The position numbers and the translations under genes were made by a program. Below, piece after piece: positions 1 through 6,224 of a DNA stretch of 8,798 nucleotides (position 1 is the stretch's first letter; each line of letters opens with the position of its first letter). The notes beneath the pieces are model-generated. The model was given only the letters and a program-made list of their open reading frames with translations, was not told the origin of the DNA and did no database searches. Source of the DNA: Dehalococcoidia bacterium (GTDB lineage Bacteria; Chloroflexota; Dehalococcoidia; SZUA-161); assembly GCA_014859215.1 (NCBI GenBank), contig JACUUS010000097.1, positions 1-8,798 on the forward strand, in the 5' to 3' direction.

Positions 1-80
1 AGAGACTGCACCCGAAATCTTCACAACCCAAGAAGCTCGTTTCGCGGAAGGCTCGCAGTCAGGTCGGATAGAAGCAAGCA

Positions 81-105
81 CTGTCGGTTTCGTGAGAGCC
101 AACAG
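81..105 (-). terminator. Weak hairpin just after the mscS stop, possible terminator
   Basis: Read on the minus strand, a 7-bp stem (81-87 pairing with 99-105, one G-T wobble) with an 11-nt loop begins two bases after the mscS stop codon. It is followed by a moderately T-rich stretch but not a true T-run. Its position fits an intrinsic terminator; its strength does not make it certain. The rest of 1-80 shows no gene or other signal. Confidence 0.3.
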
Positions 106-107
106 CA

Positions 108-1046
108 TCAGCTATTCGGCGCCTTATCCAGGCTTCCCCCGGTGGTTCCCGCACCGGGCAGAGGCTTCTCTGATCCGTGTGAGTCAGGGATCGAGGACAG
201 GAGCTGGTTTCCGAAGTACAGCTTGGTATGAGGCCATGGTATCTCGATTCCTTCCTCGTCAAAAGTCCGCTTGATGCGGCGGCGGAATTCACCCATTATG
301 TTCCACTGCTGGATGGGCTGAGTTTCACCGACTACCTTGATAATAATGCCGGAATCTCCGAAGTCGTTCACTCGAAGGACGGTCGGCGTCTTGGAAATCA
401 TGAGCGGTCCCCAGTTTGGGTCTTCGGCCAGTTCCTCCCACGTCCTCTTTAAGACACTCATGACCCTGTCCAGGTCTTCTTTGTAGGCTACGCTAATATC
501 CAGGTTTGCCCTGGACCAGGCCTTCGTGAAGTTGCTCGTAGTCCGGATTTCGCCGTTAGGTACTACGTGCAGAATACCATCCAGATCGCGCAACAGCGTT
601 CTCCTCAGATTGACTCCTTCCACCAGGCCGGTTATTTCGGCAATCTTGACCACGTCGCCGACGTTATACTGGTTCTCCATGGTGATTACAAAGCCGGCAA
701 TGAGGTCCTTGACCGTGCTCTGAGCCGCAAAGGCCACAGTGATACCCAGGATACCGAAGCCGGCTACAAGAGCGGCTATGTTTATACCGACCTGTGCCAG
801 GATAAGAAACAGGGTTACGACCGCTATGATGGCACTGCCAGAAGTCAGAATCAGGCTCGTCAGTGTTGAACATCTCTTCTCTACCTCTACCTGGGGCTGG
901 CCCTTCATGGTCTGTTCCAGGCTCTTCTTTACAGCAGGCGGAGCCGTCTTCTTCAAGAGGAAATAGAACAGCACAGCAAGCGCAAGGATAATCGCTATAC
1001 GCGTGCCATGCTGTATAAGCCAATCCATTACGGGATCCCAGTTCAT
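108..1046 (-). CDS. MscS-family mechanosensitive ion channel
   Basis: A 312-residue inner-membrane channel of the small-conductance mechanosensitive family, which opens under membrane tension to release solutes during osmotic downshift. Hydrophobic segments lie at about residues 16-32, 62-86 and 88-123. The third is the Gly/Ala-rich pore helix (AGFGILGITVAFAAQS at about 95-110) and ends in the family-typical KDLIAGF. The beta domain follows (about 125-170, with NVGDVVKI and VVPNGEI), then the alpha/beta cytoplasmic vestibule. It closes with the family C-terminal signature GIEIPWPHTKLYF (266-278) and a disordered tail rich in Gly, Ser and Pro. The length matches MscS (about 286) plus that tail. 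The ATG at 1046 has GAAAGG six bases upstream. It is monocistronic, with its own promoter at 1083-1111. Family assignment is secure; the ion preference and gating threshold cannot be read from sequence. Confidence 0.95.
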   Translation of the reverse strand: MNWDPVMDWLIQHGTRIAIILALAVLFYFLLKKTAPPAVKKSLEQTMKGQPQVEVEKRCSTLTSLILTSGSAIIAVVTLFLILAQVGINIAALVAGFGILGITVAFAAQSTVKDLIAGFVITMENQYNVGDVVKIAEITGLVEGVNLRRTLLRDLDGILHVVPNGEIRTTSNFTKAWSRANLDISVAYKEDLDRVMSVLKRTWEELAEDPNWGPLMISKTPTVLRVNDFGDSGIIIKVVGETQPIQQWNIMGEFRRRIKRTFDEEGIEIPWPHTKLYFGNQLLSSIPDSHGSEKPLPGAGTTGGSLDKAPNS

Positions 1047-1070
1047 TTGAAGCCTTTCAAGAACCTGGAA

Positions 1071-1112
1071 ATTGACTGTTGAATTCTAAGTCACAGCAAA
1101 GCACCAGTCAAT
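1071..1112. repeat. Inverted repeat spanning the mscS promoter, candidate operator
   Basis: Arms attgactgttg (1071-1081) and caccagtcaat (1102-1112) are reverse complements with one mismatch in 11; the outer 8 bp are perfect. Arm centres are 31 bp apart, about three helical turns. One arm covers the -35 box and the other covers the predicted start of transcription. That geometry suits a dimeric regulator that blocks or bends the promoter. Part of the similarity comes from one arm containing the TTGAC of the -35 box, so chance is possible. Confidence 0.4.
1083..1111 (-). promoter_or_regulatory. Sigma-70-type promoter of mscS
   Basis: On the minus strand, TTGACT (1106-1111) and TAGAAT (1083-1088) are separated by exactly 17 bases, one mismatch from consensus in each box. 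The predicted transcription start is near 1076, leaving a leader of about 30 nt that carries the GAAAGG ribosome-binding site. Seen directly in sequence; activity is inferred. Confidence 0.65.
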
Positions 1113-1233
1113 CTCCGGGATGGAAGTGGAGGACCCTGTGGACAGGAACCGGAGGAACATATTCTGGATGAGCCTCTCGGGTGGTCCTTCAAAATCATGC
1201 GAAAACCGGCCGTGGCGATACGATGAAGTCACG

Positions 1234-1437
1234 TCAGTCTACCGGCGGGCCGCAACCTCTCTCAACCTTAAGGTCCCATTTGCCTAACGGACACTCAATG
1301 AGCTCACCGTCCTTGACAGTCAACCACCATTTACCGTCGGGCAAATGACAGAACTCAGCCAGTTTATCGGTCCGTTCGACCCGGAAATACTGGCAGTAGC
1401 TGGGGCATAAATTGGTGCTGCCCAGAATCAAGATCAT
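1234..1437 (-). CDS. Small cysteine-rich protein of unknown function
   Basis: A 67-residue protein I do not recognise. It has five cysteines (C11, C15, C30, C49, C62), the first two as C-x3-C, and a central aromatic patch (W37, W38, W54). It has no signal peptide or membrane segment, although the first five residues are hydrophobic. The pattern suggests a small metal-binding (zinc or iron-sulfur) fold. The ATG at 1437 is preceded by AAGGTG about five bases upstream, which supports it as a real gene. It lies 63 bp downstream of another cysteine-rich miniprotein on the same strand and probably shares its promoter. Evidence is the ribosome-binding site, the cysteine spacing and the context; function is unknown. 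Confidence 0.6.
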   Translation of the reverse strand: MILILGSTNLCPSYCQYFRVERTDKLAEFCHLPDGKWWLTVKDGELIECPLGKWDLKVERGCGPPVD

Positions 1438-1500
1438 GTCACACCTTAATCAAGAAGTAGGCTGCCCGTTAGCTCGTGCAGGCGGCAGGAGTGCGCAAAC

Positions 1501-1659
1501 CTATTTCTGAGTATGGCCCTCGCATCCGCGGGAGTCTTGCCTGACCTGCATCCCATATTTCAAGCCGGCATGCTTTGCATGCGTGCAGTTGAAGAATTTC
1601 TCATCGGGCCGTGGCGCAAAATACTTGCAGTTTCCACATGCATCCCGTTCTTTGGCCAT
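1501..1659 (-). CDS. Cysteine-rich miniprotein with a CxxC motif, putative zinc-ribbon-like
   Basis: A 52-residue, basic, soluble protein beginning MAKERDACGNCKYF. Cysteines at C8 and C11 (CGNC), C25 and C46, with histidines at H27, H30 and H49, give a CxxC...C...C arrangement typical of small zinc-binding proteins. The frame is open further upstream (to 1737). The ATG at 1659 is chosen because a textbook GGAGG lies five bases before it. An extended -10 promoter at 1697-1702 also falls inside the longer version, which would make the longer start untranscribed. First gene of a likely two-gene unit with the next miniprotein. Function unknown; metal binding is inferred from cysteine spacing. Confidence 0.7.
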   Translation of the reverse strand: MAKERDACGNCKYFAPRPDEKFFNCTHAKHAGLKYGMQVRQDSRGCEGHTQK

Positions 1660-1696
1660 ATCATCCTCCGAATGAAGATTGAGCGGCGTCCGGCCT

Positions 1697-1725
1697 ATTA
1701 TAACATCAATCGCCGCGAAGCAGAA
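1697..1725 (-). promoter_or_regulatory. Extended -10 promoter for the cysteine-rich miniproteins
   Basis: On the minus strand, a perfect TATAAT (1697-1702) is preceded by TGT, giving the extended -10 element TGnTATAAT. The -35 at 17-bp spacing (TTCTGC, 1720-1725) is poor, as is common with extended -10 promoters. The predicted start near 1690 leaves a leader of about 31 nt ending in GGAGG. Six-base GC-rich arms (1683-1688 and 1711-1716) flank the -10, but they are short enough to be chance. Confidence 0.55.
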
Positions 1726-1771
1726 TATGGTCCACACCCCGTCGGCATAAGCAGTGCGCAGAAGCCCGAAC

Positions 1772-1800
1772 TTGACAAGGCAGTAGTGGCAAAAGATAAT
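1772..1800 (+). promoter_or_regulatory. Sigma-70-type promoter of htpX
   Basis: TTGACA (1772-1777), a perfect -35, is followed after exactly 17 bases by GATAAT (1795-1800), one mismatch from consensus. The predicted start is near 1807, giving a leader of about 43 nt before htpX. This is the strongest plus-strand promoter in the window and probably drives htpX, the DUF5808-like gene and the HAD gene. Confidence 0.65.
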
Positions 1801-1808
1801 AAAATCAA

Positions 1809-1821
1809 GAGGGAAACCCTC
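1809..1821 (+). promoter_or_regulatory. 5'-end hairpin in the htpX leader
   Basis: A perfect GAGGG-AAA-CCCTC hairpin sits within the first bases of the predicted htpX transcript. It may protect the 5' end from degradation. It is too short, and too far from the start codon at 1850, to mask the ribosome-binding site on its own. Confidence 0.35.
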
Positions 1822-1849
1822 CAGCAGATACGAGGAGCAGGTAAGGACT

Positions 1850-2803
1850 ATGTGGTTACAGGTAAGATTATATCTCTTGCTCGGCCTTATGTTCGCCCTG
1901 GTTTACGGCTTCATCACGGGCATAGCGACATGGCTGGGCTTCGGCAGTCTGGTATTCTATGCGGTCATGGCTTTCATCCTGGTGGGAATCCAGTACATGA
2001 TCGGGCCCTCAATAGTGGGCTGGACCATGCGCGTGCGATACGTAAGTGAAAAGGAAGAGCCTGAACTGCACAAGATGGTCGCGGAGCTTGCGCAGTCAGC
2101 CGGCATTCCGAAACCGAAAATCGGTATCTCGGCCCTTAATATGCCTAATGCCTTTGCTTTCGGCAGGACCAGGGGCGACGCCAGAGTCTGTGTGACTCAG
2201 GGTATCCTGAGACTCCTCAACAGGGATGAACTGAGAGCGGTCATGGGACATGAAATATCGCACATCAAACACCGCGATATGGCGATGATAACTCTGCTCA
2301 GCGTTGTACCGATGGTCATGTGGTTCATTGCCTGGAGCCTCATGTGGTCAGGCCGGGGACGGGGCAACGCCGGTTACACCGCTCTTATTGGCATAGGGGC
2401 CTTCTTCCTCTATTTCGTCAGCAACCTCATGGTCCTTTATGCGTCTCGCATCAGGGAATACTATGCTGACCAGGGCAGTGTAAGGATGGGAAATGAACCC
2501 CATAACCTTGCAACCGCATTATACAAACTGGTTTACGGCAATGCCCGGGTGACCAAGGAATCGCTCGGGCAGGCTGAAGGACTCAAAGCATTCTTCGTCA
2601 ACGACCCGTCAAGGGCCTGGAACGAGATCAGGGAGCTTCGGCAGGTTGACCTCAATCTGAGCGGCACCATAGACGCCTCAGAGCTCCTGGCCCTGAGATC
2701 GAAGACCGTCCGTGTCAGCAATTCCCAGAAGTTCATGGAGTTGATGGGGACTCATCCCAACATGCTTAAGCGCATAAAGCACCTGTCAACACTGGTCCGT
2801 TGA
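1850..2803 (+). CDS. htpX: HtpX-like M48-family zinc metalloprotease with an EF-hand loop
   Basis: A 317-residue integral-membrane zinc endopeptidase that degrades misfolded or damaged membrane proteins. Two N-terminal membrane helices lie at about 7-28 and 33-55, and two more after the active site at about 145-168 and 177-198. The zinc site is HEISH (H134, E135, H138), with the third ligand E203 in SRIREYYAD, the usual M48B pattern. After the catalytic region, residues 267-278 match a canonical 12-residue EF-hand calcium loop: D267, N269, S271, G272, T273, I274, D275 and E278. The C-terminus THPNMLKRIKHLS is typical of HtpX. The ATG at 1850 has AAGG a few bases upstream and GGAG further out. 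First gene of a probable three-gene plus-strand unit, 25 bp before the next gene. Protease family is certain; calcium binding is inferred. Confidence 0.95.
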   Translation: MWLQVRLYLLLGLMFALVYGFITGIATWLGFGSLVFYAVMAFILVGIQYMIGPSIVGWTMRVRYVSEKEEPELHKMVAELAQSAGIPKPKIGISALNMPNAFAFGRTRGDARVCVTQGILRLLNRDELRAVMGHEISHIKHRDMAMITLLSVVPMVMWFIAWSLMWSGRGRGNAGYTALIGIGAFFLYFVSNLMVLYASRIREYYADQGSVRMGNEPHNLATALYKLVYGNARVTKESLGQAEGLKAFFVNDPSRAWNEIRELRQVDLNLSGTIDASELLALRSKTVRVSNSQKFMELMGTHPNMLKRIKHLSTLVR

Positions 2804-2828
2804 CAGAAGCCCTTAGGAAAGCAGTGGA

Positions 2829-3131
2829 ATGAGAATCGAAGCAGGCACACTGGCTGGAATGCTCGGAGCAACGCTCGTCGTTGCGGCGGTCTGTCAGGAA
2901 TTGCGAAAGCCGCCCGGCGAACGTGACTGGCACGGCAAGATTGCCGGTCTGATTCCCTATGATTTCCGCCTGCCGACACTGGAGCGCATCCAGGAGAAAT
3001 ATTGGAACCCGGACGACCCCCGCATTTTCACGGAACATGGATTTGGAGTGGGATGGGCAGTAAACTTTTACGCCCTGCTTGAACGTCTCCAGGGTGTTGA
3101 AAAGGCGGCCCCGCCAAAATCCGAGTGCTAG
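2829..3131 (+). CDS. Small DUF5808-like protein with an N-terminal hydrophobic segment
   Basis: A 100-residue protein. Residues 7-22 are hydrophobic and could form one membrane anchor. Residues 58-80 (YWNPDDPRIF...GFGVGWAVNF) match the motif I associate with DUF5808, NPDDPRIF followed by a G-x-G-W-x-x-N-F segment, which is found in small bacterial membrane-associated proteins of unknown role. The intermediate part (IPYDFRLPTLERI, 42-54) is polar. The ATG at 2829 has AGGA about ten bases upstream. It begins 25 bp after htpX and its stop lies 41 bp before the likely HAD start, so it is probably cotranscribed with both. The family match is from memory of the motif, and no biochemical function is known to me. 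Confidence 0.75.
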   Translation: MRIEAGTLAGMLGATLVVAAVCQELRKPPGERDWHGKIAGLIPYDFRLPTLERIQEKYWNPDDPRIFTEHGFGVGWAVNFYALLERLQGVEKAAPPKSEC

Positions 3132-3172
3132 GGAATCAGAACTCAGGCCAACCCCTGCCAAAGAGCTATGCT

Positions 3173-3841
3173 ATGTCTGCCAGAGCCATCCTTTGGGATA
3201 TGGACGGAGTCATAGTCGACAGTGCGCCTTTCCATTTCCAGGCATGGCAGGAACTCCTGGGTGAACTTGGCCTTGCATTCACCAGGACCGACTTTGAGCA
3301 GACCTTCGGCAGAAGAAATGCCGAGATAATAGCGGAAAAAGTCCCCGCTAAACTCCCGTCTTCAGAAGTCCGCAGGCTTTCAAACAGGAAAGAAGAGAGA
3401 TTTCGCGATCTCATCGCACGAAATATCGAGGCTTTCCCCGGCGTGCTGTCCCTGATGCGGTCTGCGAAGGCCGCGAGCTGGAAGATGGCGCTGGTGACAT
3501 CCACACCTCCAGAGAATATCGACGTGGTCCTGCGGGAGCTGGGTATCGCAGGGTTCTTTGAAGCGATCGTAGCCGAACGGGACGTGAGGCGGGGCAAGCC
3601 TGATCCGGAAGGTTTCCTGCTCGCGGCTTCTATGCTCAAGGTGCCGCCCGGCCGCTGCATAGTCATCAAGGACGCCGTCGCCGGCGTGAAGGCTGCCCGC
3701 GCAGCGGGAATGAAGTGTATCGCGGTAACTAACACTCATCCAACTGAGCGGCTGGTCGAGGCAGACCTGATAGTGGACAGTCTTGACAGGTTAACCGAAA
3801 AGACCGTGGCCGATCTCCTGGAGCAACCAGCTATCTCTTAA
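3173..3841 (+). CDS. HAD-superfamily phosphatase / phosphoglucomutase-like hydrolase
   Basis: A 222-residue HAD-IA hydrolase of the beta-phosphoglucomutase/phosphatase type, cytosolic, acting on a small phosphorylated metabolite that cannot be named from sequence. Motif I is WDMDGVIVDS (nucleophile D9, general acid D11), followed by a helical cap domain of about 75 residues. Motif II is VTST (S110) and motif III is K142 in RGKPDPEGF. Motif IV is VIKDAVAGVKAARAAGM. The acidic pair that binds magnesium is usually E-D or D-D here, but K166-D167 is found instead, so metal binding may differ. The start is placed at ATG 3173, just before motif I, with weak AAAGAG upstream; a GTG at 3125 in frame would overlap the preceding gene and lacks a ribosome-binding site. 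Overlaps the convergent gene by 11 bp at the 3' ends. Confidence 0.9.
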   Translation: MSARAILWDMDGVIVDSAPFHFQAWQELLGELGLAFTRTDFEQTFGRRNAEIIAEKVPAKLPSSEVRRLSNRKEERFRDLIARNIEAFPGVLSLMRSAKAASWKMALVTSTPPENIDVVLRELGIAGFFEAIVAERDVRRGKPDPEGFLLAASMLKVPPGRCIVIKDAVAGVKAARAAGMKCIAVTNTHPTERLVEADLIVDSLDRLTEKTVADLLEQPAIS

Positions 3842-4538
3842 ACAGTCTCAAGAAACGGTCTTCGTACTCTTCGAAGAGGCCCCATCTCTCCAATTCCAGC
3901 TTGAGCGTGGATGGGTCCAGTTCGCCCTTCATTACCAGAGCAAACAGCCTCTCAATGTTGACTCGGGCATCCATGGGGACACCGCTGCTGTCTACTTCAA
4001 GAAGCCCTCTTCTCCGCAATTCAGACACATTGTTTCCCAGGGAGAACTCGGTCATTTCAAAGATAAACTTCAGCAGGGAGACATCCCAGAGTTCGTCAAT
4101 TCCCTTGATGATAGCGGACAGCGGGTTGCCCTCCGAATTGATCCTTTCCTCGAGCTTGTGGACGACGGAAGCAATGTCGGATGAGACTATATTCAGCTCC
4201 TTGAATTCATTGCGATAGCCGTAAAATAGACCGGGAATATTCGGTCCCTGCTCCTGCTGAACGAGTTCAATGTACCGGCGCGCATGCTCGCTGAAGCCTT
4301 CAATGTTTATAAGGTATGTAGGAGTGACGACCCTGGGCCTTTCCGCCAGGACCCGGCCCTCCCTGATAACCGTTTCCTGTTCTCCTCTGACGAGATCCCT
4401 GTAAGCAGGCTCGGAAACGAGGTAGTAGCTGATGTTCGTATTTCCAAAAGTGGCCAGCTGCTGCCTGGGAGGACGCATCACTACTGTATTGGCGATGGCA
4501 AATTGAATCCTCTCATCGTATGTGCTCATAGATTCCAT
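3831..4538 (-). CDS. Conserved protein of unknown function, last gene of the TGS-GTPase operon
   Basis: A 235-residue soluble protein that I recognise only as a conserved Chloroflexota family without assigned function. It has no membrane segment or signal peptide. Distinctive stretches are TVVMRPPRQQLATFG (about 18-32), the RPRVVTPTYL segment (67-76), a GLFYGYRNEFKELNI segment (103-117) and IIKGIDELWDVSLLKFIFEMTEF (about 143-165, hydrophobic-amphipathic). It ends in a charged helical region rich in Arg, Glu and Leu. Start choice is uncertain: ATG 4538 has AAGG eight bases upstream, ATG 4529 (232 residues) has a weaker GGA, and a TTG at 4556 lacks any site. It follows the GTPase gene by 31 bp, so it is almost certainly cotranscribed and may be a partner of the GTPase. 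Its stop overlaps the HAD gene end. Confidence 0.8.
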   Translation of the reverse strand: MESMSTYDERIQFAIANTVVMRPPRQQLATFGNTNISYYLVSEPAYRDLVRGEQETVIREGRVLAERPRVVTPTYLINIEGFSEHARRYIELVQQEQGPNIPGLFYGYRNEFKELNIVSSDIASVVHKLEERINSEGNPLSAIIKGIDELWDVSLLKFIFEMTEFSLGNNVSELRRRGLLEVDSSGVPMDARVNIERLFALVMKGELDPSTLKLELERWGLFEEYEDRFLRLFKR

Positions 4539-4569
4539 CCGATTCGCCTTAGACAACGGAAAGCGTGGC

Positions 4570-5550
4570 TCATGTATGCAACTCCACTACGTCGCCGTCT
4601 TTAAGTTCGTAGTTCCTGTTCACCCTCTGCCCTTCATACTTGCCCGAACCCCAGATCTGAGCATATTTGAGCCTGTGGCGGAAGTCCTTGTGGACAGACT
4701 CGGCGACATCTTCAACCGTACTCCCCCTGGGAACCACAACAGGTTCATTGAAATCAGGCTTCGTGCCCGGAGATTTCGTATAGACGCGGATTATTGCCAG
4801 CGCCTCGAAAATGGTCCTTCGGAGGTCATCCATGCCTTTTTCCTCCAGAATGGATACGGCCACCACGGGTAATAAACGCACATGGTCTTTTAGCCTGGAT
4901 AGTCTCTCCCCCTCGGGGTCCAGATCGCTCTTGGTCCCGACGAATATACCCTCTTTGAGTGCGATTCCCGGCACGAGTTGGTCCTCTTCCTGCACCTCCA
5001 GCCTTACCTTCATTCCATCGAGCTCAGCCAACAACGTCTCGGTCTGTACAACAGGGTCTTCACAGAGGTCAATTGTGAGCGCGAGAAGATCTGAGTTGCG
5101 AAGGAGATGAGAAAACCAGGGCCGTGCTTCCCTGGCGGTAATCGGAGGCATATCCAGAAGCTGAATCTGGACGTTCTCAAATTTGAGCATGCCCGGAACG
5201 GGCGCTTTGGTAGTGTATGGATAGTCTGCAGACTCTGTAACGGCATCAGTTGTGGTCGAGACCAGGAGCGATTTTCCGCTATTGGGAAGTCCGACGAGAA
5301 CAACCTGCCCCGCTCCTTCTTTCTTGATGTTATAAGCACTACCTTTACGTGTGGTCGAGGGTCTCCTCTGGGCCTCGTCAGATGCCTTGGCTATTCTTCT
5401 CCTTAGCTCTGCTCGAAGCTTATCCGTGCCCTTGTGCTTGGGCATGATGGCAAGCATAGTCTCAAGAGCTTCTATCTTCTCCTCCGGGGTTCTTGCTTGC
5501 CGGTAGACTTTTTCAGCTTCGAAATATTGGGGAGGCAAATTGGCTGGCAT
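4570..5550 (-). CDS. DRG/Obg-like GTPase with C-terminal TGS domain
   Basis: A 326-residue TRAFAC-class GTPase resembling the DRG branch of the Obg family, which usually acts on ribosomes or RNA. An N-terminal helical segment (1-60) contains MPKHKGTDKLRAELRRRI, the DRG-like leader. G1/Walker A is GLPNSGKS (87-94). A G2-like threonine lies in YPYTTKAPVPG (110-120). G3 is DMPP (133-136) instead of the usual DxxG, and G4 is TKSD (206-209) instead of NKxD. A TGS domain fills about 252-326 and ends in the typical LKDGDVVELHT. The changed G3 and G4 suggest altered hydrolysis or looser guanine specificity. Middle gene of a minus-strand operon: 37 bp after the DUF6657-like gene and 31 bp before the unknown gene. 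The ATG at 5550 has only a modest GGAT-type site. Family is secure; the cellular target is unknown. Confidence 0.9.
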   Translation of the reverse strand: MPANLPPQYFEAEKVYRQARTPEEKIEALETMLAIMPKHKGTDKLRAELRRRIAKASDEAQRRPSTTRKGSAYNIKKEGAGQVVLVGLPNSGKSLLVSTTTDAVTESADYPYTTKAPVPGMLKFENVQIQLLDMPPITAREARPWFSHLLRNSDLLALTIDLCEDPVVQTETLLAELDGMKVRLEVQEEDQLVPGIALKEGIFVGTKSDLDPEGERLSRLKDHVRLLPVVAVSILEEKGMDDLRRTIFEALAIIRVYTKSPGTKPDFNEPVVVPRGSTVEDVAESVHKDFRHRLKYAQIWGSGKYEGQRVNRNYELKDGDVVELHT

Positions 5551-5587
5551 ACATCCATCCCGCTCTCGGGCCGCGCGGGCGGCACGA

Positions 5588-6178
5588 CTAACGGATATTC
5601 AAGATCTCCTCTTTATACTCATCGAGCACGTGAAGATATTGCGAATCCAGATGGGCCAATACACGGCGCAGTTCCTGCTGGAACTCAGGCTGGGCCTCAA
5701 CGTTGAACCTGGGTGACGCTGCCGGACCCAGTTGCTGCTGGGCGGCTGCCCGCATTCTGGTCTCCATCTCTCTCTTGACCGCTTCAGTTGCCTGCTGACG
5801 CTGCTGCTGGCCTTCCTGTTCGTAGTGGCTGAAGATGCGCCTCATCCTGGTGTACACGTTCTCCGTGCTGACCTTGTCCTGCTTGAGCTCCTTGACAGCC
5901 TCCATGACCTTCTTATTCATCCTGCGCGCATGCTCATTCCTGGGCAAATCGAGGTTCCGCACGAGTACCTTCTGGGCACCCTGGCTGACCAGTTCCCGCA
6001 CGGCCAGATCATATTTGTCTATCTCAATGCGTATGTTACAGTCATCTCTGAGGCATCTTGCGGCGAGGCCTTCGCCCTCGGGTATGTACCTCCACTTGTT
6101 CAGGTCTTCCTCGGATGCCTTGCCCAGTCTCTCGGCCCGCTCCATCGCCCTTTCGAAGGCGCTCTTGATCTCACTCAT
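5588..6178 (-). CDS. DUF6657-like helical protein, first gene of the TGS-GTPase operon
   Basis: A 196-residue, highly charged, soluble and mostly helical protein. The N-terminus MSEIKSAFERAMERAERLG resembles the motif I recall for DUF6657 (MSEIKSALEIALER and similar). The middle (30-115) includes RYIPEGEGLAARCL. A Gln-rich, coiled-coil-like stretch (about 118-150, with EQEGQQQRQQ and AAAQQQ) follows, and the C-terminal helix includes LAHLDSQYLHVLDEYKEEIL (175-194). No catalytic motif is visible. The start at 6178 is set by a perfect GGAGGT six bases upstream; a further in-frame ATG at 6196 would begin inside that site. It opens the operon under the promoter at 6225-6253, suggesting a structural or regulatory partner for the GTPase. 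That role is an inference from order only. Confidence 0.8.
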   Translation of the reverse strand: MSEIKSAFERAMERAERLGKASEEDLNKWRYIPEGEGLAARCLRDDCNIRIEIDKYDLAVRELVSQGAQKVLVRNLDLPRNEHARRMNKKVMEAVKELKQDKVSTENVYTRMRRIFSHYEQEGQQQRQQATEAVKREMETRMRAAAQQQLGPAASPRFNVEAQPEFQQELRRVLAHLDSQYLHVLDEYKEEILNIR

Positions 6179-6224
6179 GTCAGACCTCCATTCCACCCTG
6201 CACAGTCACTCTTCAGCAAGGAAG

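Noticed and set aside
567..869. 100-residue plus-strand frame opposite mscS
   Set aside because: It lies wholly inside the conserved MscS coding region and has no ribosome-binding site or domain.
1683..1716. Six-base GC-rich inverted arms around the miniprotein promoter
   Set aside because: The arms are only 6 bp of GCGGCG/CGCCGC, easily found by chance in GC-rich DNA, and do not extend.
1660..1737. Longer start for the 52-residue cysteine-rich protein
   Set aside because: The extra 26 residues would be encoded across the TATAAT promoter, while the internal ATG at 1659 has a perfect GGAGG site.
1513..2049. 178-residue plus-strand open frame across the miniprotein gene and the htpX start
   Set aside because: It runs antisense to a gene with a strong ribosome-binding site, crosses both divergent promoters and enters htpX in another frame. 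It has no recognisable domain.
3166..3735. 189-residue minus-strand open frame opposite the HAD gene
   Set aside because: It is a shadow of a clear HAD hydrolase; its translation is low-complexity Ser/Ala/Arg with no family features.
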